From Methanobacteriota archaeon (GTDB lineage: Archaea > Hydrothermarchaeota > Hydrothermarchaeia > Hydrothermarchaeales > JAADFM01), in contig JAADFM010000017.1 in NCBI GenBank assembly GCA_013152845.1, forward strand, positions 1-11,324: a DNA stretch of 11,324 nt, written 5' to 3'. The notes beneath the pieces were generated by a model. It did not search any database and was not told the origin of the DNA. It worked only from the letters and a program-made list of their open reading frames with translations. Shown piece by piece: positions 6,517 to 11,324 of the stretch. A program made the position numbers and the translations under genes. Position 1 is the first letter of the stretch. Every line of letters starts with the position of its first letter.

Positions 6517-6537
6517 CCAGTTGAATTTTTTATAATA

Positions 6538-6576
6538 ATGACGATAACTTTGGATGAAGTGGATGAGAGAAGATGA
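6538..6576 (+). CDS. Possible leaderless 12-residue leader ORF coupled to the cytochrome gene
   Basis: ATG to TGA encodes MTITLDEVDERR. Its ATG is at the predicted transcription start (25 nt after the TATA centre), and its TGA overlaps the cytochrome ATG in an ATGA arrangement. The cytochrome start lacks a strong Shine-Dalgarno site (GAGAGAAG only), so ribosomes could reach it by terminating and reinitiating. The peptide has no recognisable motif. A chance ORF of this size is possible. Confidence 0.35.
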   Translation: MTITLDEVDERR

Positions 6577-7200
6577 GACACGCACCCCTGCTGATGGTGG
6601 TCCTGGTAATCCTGGGGGTATATATCCTCCCCACGGCATTTGCCAGGTTCGCCGGGGCCCATACCATGGAGTTGAACCAGAGCTCGGGGGTGGAAGGGCT
6701 CAACTGCATCGCATGTCATGAGATAATCTATGACGAGCTCAACGCCACCGCCGCCCGGGCCACGGCCCAGGTCCACCGCAACGCCGCCGGCAACGCGAGC
6801 TACACGCAGCCCTGGCTCAACATGACCCTTGACAACACAACAGAGGTGGCCATCTGCTACCTGTGCCACAGGGCCCAGACCGATGCCACAGGCTCCCACA
6901 CCAAGGGTGTGGTGAGGGCATGCACCGACCTGGACTGCCACGGCACCAACGAGTCCACCAACAACACGGCATACCCCACTGCAGGGAACGTGGGCCCGGT
7001 CCTTGGCGGCCACAACGTCCACGAACCGTTCTTCGACGGCATGAGCGCCTATGATTTACCTCAACGAGACGGGCTCCAATTACACACTGGGTTTCTGGGC
7101 GTGCCTGGGGTGCCACACCGAGGTCACGGTCACAAAGAACGTCACCAAGGCATCCTTCCAGCATAGCGACCCAGCCCAGTCCAGGAAGAGGTATCTATGA
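6573..7200 (+). CDS. Exported multihaem cytochrome c-like protein with apparent frameshift
   Basis: A small secreted electron carrier or haem protein. Residues 1-24 form a signal peptide or N-terminal anchor (Arg-His start, hydrophobic core, AFA). Haem motifs are C45-x2-C48-H49, C95-x2-C98-H99 and C117-x4-C122-H123. The uninterrupted frame continues to 7166, but after residue 160 it loses protein character. The +1 frame, open from 7045, encodes IYLNETGSNYTLGFWACLG and a fourth motif CLGCH (7102-7116), ending at TGA 7198-7200. A single-base indel between about 7045 and 7060 therefore explains the data: assembly error, true mutation or, less likely, programmed shift. Seven N-x-S/T sequons lie in the first part and at least three more after the shift, consistent with a glycosylated surface protein. 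Confidence 0.75.
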
Positions 7201-7222
7201 CCCCGGGGGCGGGAGATGCTGG

Positions 7223-7240
7223 GGAGGTGGCGGGGGATTG
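7223..7240 (+). promoter_or_regulatory. Strong Shine-Dalgarno deciding a TTG start
   Basis: GGAGGTGG (7223-7230) is an almost full match to the archaeal anti-SD sequence and stands 7 nt before TTG at 7238. No in-frame ATG or GTG gives comparable spacing. The site lies 22 bp after the cytochrome stop, so the next gene could be read from the cytochrome transcript. Confidence 0.6.
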
Positions 7241-8326
7241 AGGCCGGAGGAGGTCAGGGAGCTCTTCCCCTCTGCCAGGGATTACCTGTATCTTGACGCC
7301 GCATCCCTGGGTCCCATGGCCCGTCCGGTCAGGATGGCCTTGGAGGGGTATCTACAGGCCATGGGGGCGGATGCGTCCAACCGCTTCGAGGGCTGGTACG
7401 GGGAGATAGAGGAGGCCCGGAGGCTCCTGGCCGGGCTCCTGGGGGCCCGCCCCGGCGAGATAGCCCTGACCCACAACACCTCCGAGGGGGTGAACCTGGC
7501 GGCGTCCCTTGTGGACTGGAGGAAGGGCGACCGGGTGGTTGTCTCTGAGGAGGATTTCCCGACCAACGTCTATCCCTTCCTGAACCTCAGGGACCGCGGA
7601 GTGGAGGTGGACTATATCGGGAAACCCACCCCGGAGGCCGTGGAGGCCGCCTTGAGGGATGGGACGCGGATGGTCTCCATCTCCAGCGTCAATTTCAGGG
7701 ACGGCTGGCGGGCCGACGTTGAGGGTATCGGGAGGGTGTGCCGGGAGGAGGGCGTCCTCCTCCATGTGGACGCTGCCCAGTCCGCCGGGGCCCTGGAGAC
7801 GCCTCTGGAGTGGGTGGATTTCATGTCCGCCCCGGGCTACAAGTGGCTCCTCTCCCCCCTGGGCACCGGGTTCTTCTATGTGAGGGAGGAGCTCATCGGG
7901 GACCATCCCGCCCTGGGCTGGCGCTCGGTGGAGGAGCCCATGCGGTTTGACACCCGCAACTACAGGGTCAGGAAAACGGCCGCCAGGTTCGAGCTGGGCA
8001 ACCCCAACGTCCCGGGTGTGCTGGGGATGAAGGCCGCCCTCGAGATGCTGACGGACGTGGGCCCACGCAGGATAGAGGGGCACGTCCTGGCCCTCGCCGG
8101 CGCCATCCTGGATGGCCTGAAGGAGAAGGGCTTCCGGGTGATATCCGATTTCGAGGAGGACCGCAGGTCGGGAATCGTCTCCTTTACCGCACCCGGGATC
8201 ACAAAGGAGAGGCTGGCACGGGAGGGAATCGTGGCCACGGTGCGGGACCACGTGCGCCTCTCGCCACATGTGTATAACAACGAGGAGGACGTGGAGAGGG
8301 TGCTGGAGGCACTCGGGAGCGGGTGA
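7238..8326 (+). CDS. Class V PLP-dependent aminotransferase-family protein (cysteine desulfurase/isopenicillin N epimerase-like)
   Basis: A cytoplasmic fold-type I PLP enzyme of 362 residues. THNTSEG (78-84) is the phosphate-binding turn, HVDAAQSAG (176-184) carries the pyridine-nitrogen Asp (D178) and Q181, and SAPGYKWLLSPLGTGF (197-212) carries the Schiff-base lysine K202. The family includes NifS/SufS desulfurases, selenocysteine lyase and isopenicillin N epimerase-like proteins. The catalytic cysteine loop of SufS is absent; the only cysteine is C168, far from that position, so true desulfurase activity is unlikely. The substrate is unknown. The TTG start is supported by GGAGGTGG. It may be co-transcribed with the cytochrome, though no functional link is evident. 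It ends convergently 11 bp from the methyltransferase gene. Confidence 0.88.
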   Translation: MRPEEVRELFPSARDYLYLDAASLGPMARPVRMALEGYLQAMGADASNRFEGWYGEIEEARRLLAGLLGARPGEIALTHNTSEGVNLAASLVDWRKGDRVVVSEEDFPTNVYPFLNLRDRGVEVDYIGKPTPEAVEAALRDGTRMVSISSVNFRDGWRADVEGIGRVCREEGVLLHVDAAQSAGALETPLEWVDFMSAPGYKWLLSPLGTGFFYVREELIGDHPALGWRSVEEPMRFDTRNYRVRKTAARFELGNPNVPGVLGMKAALEMLTDVGPRRIEGHVLALAGAILDGLKEKGFRVISDFEEDRRSGIVSFTAPGITKERLAREGIVATVRDHVRLSPHVYNNEEDVERVLEALGSG

Positions 8327-8340
8327 ATCCCGCGGATTCA
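8324..8340. terminator. Perfect palindrome spanning two convergent stop codons
   Basis: TGAATCC (8324-8330), CGC, GGATTCA (8334-8340) forms a seven-pair hairpin on either strand. Its outer three bases on each side are the stop codons of the PLP enzyme (plus) and the methyltransferase (minus). No T run follows on the plus strand, so termination function is uncertain. Confidence 0.35.
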
Positions 8341-9357
8341 TCTCTTCGAAAAGAGGGCCACGGACTGGACCCATCCCTCGTCCCCCCAGATGGGGTAGCG
8401 GAACTCCACGGCCCTCATGTCCTGGTAGGCCAGCCCCATGTCCTTGAGGGCGGCCTCAATGTTCCCTGGATTGAATTCCGGGTCCTTCAGGGGCCGCCAC
8501 AGGGCCAGCTCCCACAAATCCTGGGGATAGAAGTCCTCCACGGGGGCCATGGGCTGGACCGGCTCCAGGAGGAGGAGCCTGCCCCCCGGCTTCAGTGCCC
8601 TGGCTAGCTTTTCCAGGGCGTGGACGGGGTTGCGGATGTATTCCAGCAGGGCGTCGCAGATGACCAGGTCGTATGCGCCATCGTCGAAGGGTGATTCCTT
8701 CTCGATGTCGTACCTGACGGTCCTGGCGTCCTTTGACCCGAGCCAGGCCCGGGTTTCTGCGAGAACGGCCGGGGAGATGTGAGCCAGGGTGAGGTCGGCC
8801 CCCCTCCGGGCAAATGAGCGCAGGTAGTCCCTGATGCCGGTTGCAGCGTCCAGGATGCGCTCGCCCCTCTTGACACCCGCCAGCTCCCGGAAGGCCTCCA
8901 TCCTCTTCTTTCCAAGCTTATCCGGCTCCTTCTTCTTCCCCCTCACCCTCCCCGGGAAGTCGAAGAACCCTTCCCTTCCTGAGACTCTCACGATATACTC
9001 GTCCCCTCTCTTGAGGTTTCTGGCCCTGCCCCGGTCGTCCATGTCGATGTCCACCCTCTTGAGGGGCCCGGTATCGGACTCAAATGTCACGTCCAGGAGC
9101 CCGTGGCCTGAACCCATCTCTGTGACGGTCATGGTGGGCACATCCCCCATCTCCTCGGTGTGGGGCAGAACAGCCATCCAGAGCCACTCCCCGGCCTCCA
9201 GCTCCAGTGGCCTTCTGGAATTTATCATGGCGAAGACGTCGTCCCCGTAGGCCTTGGCCACCGTGGTGATGGGGCCCTTCTTCGCGGATACGATACCGAA
9301 GGTGCGGATGCCCGGGTCCTTCAGCGGTCCCTTTCCTCTTCCAATGGGTCCTGGCAT
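8338..9357 (-). CDS. Two-domain protein with SAM-dependent methyltransferase-like C-terminal domain
   Basis: 339 residues. The C-terminal half (about 150-320) is a class I Rossmann methyltransferase: GERILDAATG (165-174) is motif I, YDIEKESPFDDGAYDLVICD (216-235) covers the motif II/III region, and LKPGGRLLLLEP (255-266) is the post-motif strand. Motif I is unusual, with AATG replacing the common GxGxG, so SAM binding may be weak or altered. Residues 1-130 form a separate, mainly beta domain I do not recognise, linked by a Lys-rich stretch (138-151, with KKKEPDK). The chosen ATG follows GTGAT by 3 nt and the AbrB-like gene's stop by 22 bp, indicating a two-gene operon. The substrate is unknown; a longer in-frame reading overlaps the upstream gene and lacks support. 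Confidence 0.75.
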   Translation of the reverse strand: MPGPIGRGKGPLKDPGIRTFGIVSAKKGPITTVAKAYGDDVFAMINSRRPLELEAGEWLWMAVLPHTEEMGDVPTMTVTEMGSGHGLLDVTFESDTGPLKRVDIDMDDRGRARNLKRGDEYIVRVSGREGFFDFPGRVRGKKKEPDKLGKKRMEAFRELAGVKRGERILDAATGIRDYLRSFARRGADLTLAHISPAVLAETRAWLGSKDARTVRYDIEKESPFDDGAYDLVICDALLEYIRNPVHALEKLARALKPGGRLLLLEPVQPMAPVEDFYPQDLWELALWRPLKDPEFNPGNIEAALKDMGLAYQDMRAVEFRYPIWGDEGWVQSVALFSKR

Positions 9358-9379
9358 GCTATCACACGCCCGGGCGGCT

Positions 9380-9544
9380 TTAGAGGGTTTTCCTCCGCAG
9401 GAGGAGGTCCTCCTTCCTGGGGGATATGGCCGTGCCGGGGAGGAACTCCACCTCGTCCCCCTCCTTCCATCCCACCAGACGGATGACCTCCGAGGGTATC
9501 TCCACGTAGTAGACACCCTTCAGGGTCTTCTGGACTTTCTTCAT
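9380..9544 (-). CDS. Small AbrB/SpoVT-like swapped-hairpin DNA-binding protein
   Basis: A 54-residue protein beginning MKKVQKTLKGVYYVEIPSEV. The pattern of a short strand, YVEIPSEVIRLVGWKEGDEVEF (13-34) and a following strand (TAISPRK) matches the AbrB/MazE swapped-hairpin fold (strand, IPxxV, helix-like turn, L-G-W-K-x-G-D). Such proteins act as dimeric transcription factors or antitoxins. A GGAGG lies 4 nt before the ATG and a TATA-like TTAATATAA at 9567-9575. No toxin-like gene is adjacent, so a local regulator of the following methyltransferase gene, or of the divergent glutaredoxin, is a reasonable guess. It is short enough to be missed by standard length cut-offs. Confidence 0.72.
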   Translation of the reverse strand: MKKVQKTLKGVYYVEIPSEVIRLVGWKEGDEVEFLPGTAISPRKEDLLLRRKTL

Positions 9545-9566
9545 ATCCCCTCCATCTGGCGGGAGG

Positions 9567-9575
9567 TTATATTAA
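9567..9575 (-). promoter_or_regulatory. TATA box for the AbrB-methyltransferase operon
   Basis: On the minus strand TTAATATAA (centre about 9571) stands 27 nt before the AbrB-like ATG. GGAGG (9549-9553) also precedes the start, so either a short-leader or near-leaderless transcript is possible. Confidence 0.4.
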
Positions 9576-9619
9576 GATATTGGAGGCTGGGTGATTCTCT
9601 GCTCCACATCCCCCTTACG

Positions 9620-9627
9620 TTTATATA
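9620..9627 (+). promoter_or_regulatory. Leaderless promoter of the glutaredoxin-like gene
   Basis: TTTATATA (centre 9623.5) is a consensus archaeal TATA box 26-27 nt before the ATG at 9650. The intervening sequence has no Shine-Dalgarno site, so the mRNA should start at or next to the ATG. Confidence 0.6.
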
Positions 9628-9649
9628 CCCCGGGAGCGACTTCACCTCC

Positions 9650-9904
9650 ATGGGACGGGTCAAGATGTTCTCCCTGAGCACGTGCGGCTGGTGCAAGAGG
9701 ACCAAGAGGCTCCTGGATGAGCTGGGGGTGGACTACCAGGCCGTGGACGTGGACCTGCTGCCCGGCACCCAGCGGGAGCGTGCCCTGGAGGAGATGAAGA
9801 AGTGGAACCCAGAGGGGACCTTCCCCACCCTGGTGGTGGACGGTAAAGAGGTCATCGTGGGGTACAGGGTGGACAAGATAAAGAGGATTCCTACCAGGGG
9901 CTAG
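9650..9904 (+). CDS. Glutaredoxin/NrdH-like thiol-disulfide oxidoreductase
   Basis: An 84-residue cytoplasmic thioredoxin-fold protein. The redox motif is C12-G-W-C15 after a first beta strand (VKMFSLST), the cis-proline motif is TFPT (57-60, P59), and VVDGKEVIVGYRVDKI (62-77) matches the glutathione/thiol-binding end of glutaredoxins. It probably reduces protein disulfides or supplies electrons to a reductase; its reductant is not known and many archaea lack glutathione. The ATG at 9650 is favoured over the later in-frame ATG because of the TATA spacing. A long upstream extension of this frame is antisense to other genes and is not coding. Its TAG overlaps the convergent phosphatase stop. 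Confidence 0.9.
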   Translation: MGRVKMFSLSTCGWCKRTKRLLDELGVDYQAVDVDLLPGTQRERALEEMKKWNPEGTFPTLVVDGKEVIVGYRVDKIKRIPTRG

Positions 9905-10344
9905 AGTGACCTTGCGAAACGGCGCAGCGCCTCCTCCTGGGGCGGTTCGATGGTCAGGGGGTGGGGCCGAATCTCCCGGATGGTCCTTATCGCCTCCTCT
10001 GCATCCATGCCCTTCCGGATGAGCCAGGCCGCAAGCATGGTCCCGGTGCGCCCCACCCCGCCGAGGCAGTGGACGAGGACGGGTTTTCCCTCCCCCATCT
10101 TCTCCTCGGCGTAGGCGATGAACTCCCTTATCTGTTCCTGGGTGGGTGCGGTGTGGTCGGGTATGTAGATGACCTTGTGCTCCATGCCACTGGCCCTGAT
10201 GGCCTCCGGGTCAACCATGTCGGTCTCCAGGGACACGATGGCCCGAAACCCATGCGCATAGAGCTGGTCCAGGTCCCAGGGGAACCAGGTGGGTCCGGGC
10301 CTCCCTGCAAGTCTCCCCTCCTCCACCCAGTAGACCTGGTCCAT
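9901..10344 (-). CDS. Dual-specificity/tyrosine protein phosphatase, archaeal type
   Basis: A 147-residue cysteine-based phosphatase. The signature P-loop is VHCLGGVGRTGT (91-102): nucleophile C93 and phosphate-binding R99. D63 in PDHTAP is the likely general acid. Size and motif order resemble the small archaeal phosphatase Tk-PTP of Thermococcus kodakarensis, which acts on phosphotyrosine and phosphoserine peptides. The physiological substrate here is unknown. It follows the small membrane protein by 9 bp on the same strand, suggesting one transcript. The start is the first ATG; no strong Shine-Dalgarno site is visible, so translation may be coupled to the preceding gene. Confidence 0.92.
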   Translation of the reverse strand: MDQVYWVEEGRLAGRPGPTWFPWDLDQLYAHGFRAIVSLETDMVDPEAIRASGMEHKVIYIPDHTAPTQEQIREFIAYAEEKMGEGKPVLVHCLGGVGRTGTMLAAWLIRKGMDAEEAIRTIREIRPHPLTIEPPQEEALRRFARSL

Positions 10345-10353
10345 GGCCGGCCT

Positions 10354-10662
10354 TCAGACCCAGGAGCCCTGCCCCTGCCTCTGGGCGGCAAGCAGTCCTG
10401 CGGCGATTGCCACAAGCCCCAGGGCCATGACCGGCAGGGGGTTGAGGACGTGCTGGTAGGCGTAGCTTTCCAGGCCCATGGAGATGCCCTTCCCGATGAG
10501 CTGGCCCATGAGGTCGTACTCGGGCTTCAGCCCCACGGCGACATCGGTGGAGAGGCGCGGGATGAAGTCTGCCATCTTCCAGGTAGCGTATCTGAACCCC
10601 AGGCCGAAGCCCAGGAACAGGCCCCCGAGGGCACCGATTGCAGTCGAACCAAGATTCTTCAT
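10354..10662 (-). CDS. Small two-helix membrane protein, unknown function
   Basis: 102 residues with no family I recognise. Residues 5-24 form a glycine-rich hydrophobic helix (IGALGGLFLGFGLGF) resembling a glycine zipper, and 76-94 form a second helix ending at Gln/Arg. The central 50 residues are mixed polar and hydrophobic (MADFIPRLSTDVAVGLKPEY). The layout suggests a membrane-embedded hairpin protein with a loop. AGGAGGTAG lies 8 nt before the ATG, a strong ribosome-binding site. It is upstream of the phosphatase gene in the same probable operon, so the two may work together, but nothing in the sequence shows how. Confidence 0.72.
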   Translation of the reverse strand: MKNLGSTAIGALGGLFLGFGLGFRYATWKMADFIPRLSTDVAVGLKPEYDLMGQLIGKGISMGLESYAYQHVLNPLPVMALGLVAIAAGLLAAQRQGQGSWV

Positions 10663-10665
10663 GTC

Positions 10666-10725
10666 AGTCTACCTCCTTTTTGCCACCATCCTGGTGGAGG
10701 GGCGTAGGCGGCGCTTATTTATAGG
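10666..10725 (-). promoter_or_regulatory. Promoter and ribosome-binding site of the membrane protein-phosphatase operon
   Basis: On the minus strand CCTATAAATAAG (10714-10725) is a good TATA box placing the start near 10693. A leader of about 30 nt contains AGGAGGTAG 8 nt before the ATG at 10662. The TATA box lies immediately after the rqcH stop codon, so this operon is transcribed separately. Confidence 0.5.
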
Positions 10726-10730
10726 TTACG

Positions 10731-11324
10731 TCATCCCTTCAGCTCGCTGCCCCCGGGAGGCAGGAACTCCTGGATGTCCTCCAGGGATACGGCCTCCAGG
10801 GCACCCCGCAGCTCTTCCCGGGCCTCATCGAGCCACCTGGCCTTTATCTGCCTGGCCACCTCCTGGCTCTTCATCCTGCCGGGTATGATGTGGACCGGGT
10901 ACCTGCCCTCCTTCTCGATAGGTGCCGGGGGACCGCCGATGACCCTGGCCACGGGGGTCTCGCCGTCTTCCAGCCTGACACCTATGGCCAGCCCTACCAC
11001 CCCCTTGCCGAAATTGCGTCTGCCCCGGATGATGAATGCCCCCTTGGTGACGTACTCGCCGTGCTCGGTGGTCTTGGAGACCTGCTCCGGCCTCACCCAG
11101 TAGACGTCCAGGCTGAAGACCGAGTGGCGCCATGCCCGGGAGTAGGAGGCCGCAAAGTCGAAGGCCTCCTGGATGGTGGTCTCCGGCACCTCCCTCCCCT
11201 CGGTCTTGATGACCACCGCCGGGGCACCGTGGATCTCGGCGTGCACGAATATGTCGCTGTCTTCCATGTACCGCTTCACCAGGACCTCGTTTGAGCTGGC
11301 GTCCCTGCCCCCCAGGACCAGGAA
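10731..11324 (-). CDS. rqcH: RqcH/NEMF family ribosome quality-control protein, C-terminal part (5' end outside window)
   Basis: The visible 197 residues are the NFACT-R (DUF814) domain and tail of an RqcH/Rqc2/NEMF protein, which binds the large ribosomal subunit blocked by peptidyl-tRNA and directs alanine tailing of stalled chains. GGRDASSNEVL opens the window-edge segment. It continues with KRYMEDSDIFVHAEIHGAPA, then SYSRAW, VYWVRPEQVSK, and EYVTKGAFIIRGRRNF. These are diagnostic for NFACT-R. The frame is open to the last base, so the NFACT-N, helix-hairpin-helix and coiled-coil parts lie upstream. Archaeal homologues are usually much longer (roughly 650 residues). It ends 5 bp before the next operon's TATA box. 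Confidence 0.93.
   Translation of the reverse strand, partial: FLVLGGRDASSNEVLVKRYMEDSDIFVHAEIHGAPAVVIKTEGREVPETTIQEAFDFAASYSRAWRHSVFSLDVYWVRPEQVSKTTEHGEYVTKGAFIIRGRRNFGKGVVGLAIGVRLEDGETPVARVIGGPPAPIEKEGRYPVHIIPGRMKSQEVARQIKARWLDEAREELRGALEAVSLEDIQEFLPPGGSELKG

Noticed and set aside
9358..9516. Upstream extension of the methyltransferase to 392 residues
   Set aside because: It overlaps the AbrB-like gene out of frame, is Arg/Ser/Trp-rich and has no motif.
9254..9649. Upstream extension of the glutaredoxin-like protein to 216 residues
   Set aside because: The first 132 residues are antisense to two minus-strand genes; glutaredoxin-like proteins of this type are about 80 residues and the TATA box fits the ATG at 9650.
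1..11324. CRISPR arrays, insertion sequences, integrases, rRNA
   Set aside because: No spaced direct repeats, transposase or integrase motifs, terminal inverted repeats or ribosomal RNA signatures were seen on either strand.

Overview
The window reads as a chromosomal piece of a GC-rich euryarchaeon, most likely an anaerobic or microaerophilic member of the Thermoplasmatota or a near relative. Evidence for an archaeon: AT-rich TATA boxes sit about 25-29 nt before several start codons that lack a Shine-Dalgarno site (leaderless genes); other genes carry strong GGAGG/GGTGA sites; and the content includes DUF1786, a DUF835-like domain, a class II HMG-CoA reductase, an RqcH/NEMF-type protein and a diaminopimelate epimerase. 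The lineage is an inference from gene content only.

Layout. 1-618 (+): C-terminal half of class II HMG-CoA reductase (isoprenoid lipid synthesis). 619-896: a non-coding gap holding a candidate structured RNA (about 689-898) with its own TATA box, a stem joining its two ends, five internal hairpins and a T9 end signal. 1877-897 (-): a rubrerythrin-desulfoferrodoxin pair for peroxide and superoxide reduction. 1979-2797 (+): dapF, leaderless and divergent from rubrerythrin. 3331-2845 (-): a hicB-hicA toxin-antitoxin pair whose upstream AT-rich region carries repeated TACC/TATAC elements. 5326-3521 (-): a 601-residue membrane protein combining a degenerate CDP-alcohol phosphatidyltransferase-like domain, two Ig-like modules and a DUF835-like C-terminus. 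5367-6437 (+): a DUF1786 ASKHA-fold protein, sharing a 40-bp two-way promoter with the previous gene.

6538-7200 (+): a possible 12-codon leaderless leader ORF overlapping the start of a small exported multihaem cytochrome c rich in N-glycosylation sequons. The cytochrome has an apparent frameshift near 7045-7060. 7238-8326 (+): a class V PLP enzyme with a TTG start and no catalytic cysteine. 9544-8338 (-): a 54-residue AbrB-like regulator followed by a two-domain SAM methyltransferase-like protein. 9650-9904 (+): a leaderless glutaredoxin-like protein. 10662-9901 (-): a small glycine-rich membrane protein followed by an archaeal dual-specificity phosphatase. 11324-10731 (-): the C-terminal NFACT-R part of RqcH, cut by the window end.

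Most genes are housekeeping or redox-defence genes in short one- or two-gene transcripts. No insertion sequence, CRISPR array, rRNA or tRNA is visible. The parts least explained by known biology are the intergenic structured RNA, the membrane-Ig-DUF835 fusion, and the cytochrome with its leader ORF and broken frame.
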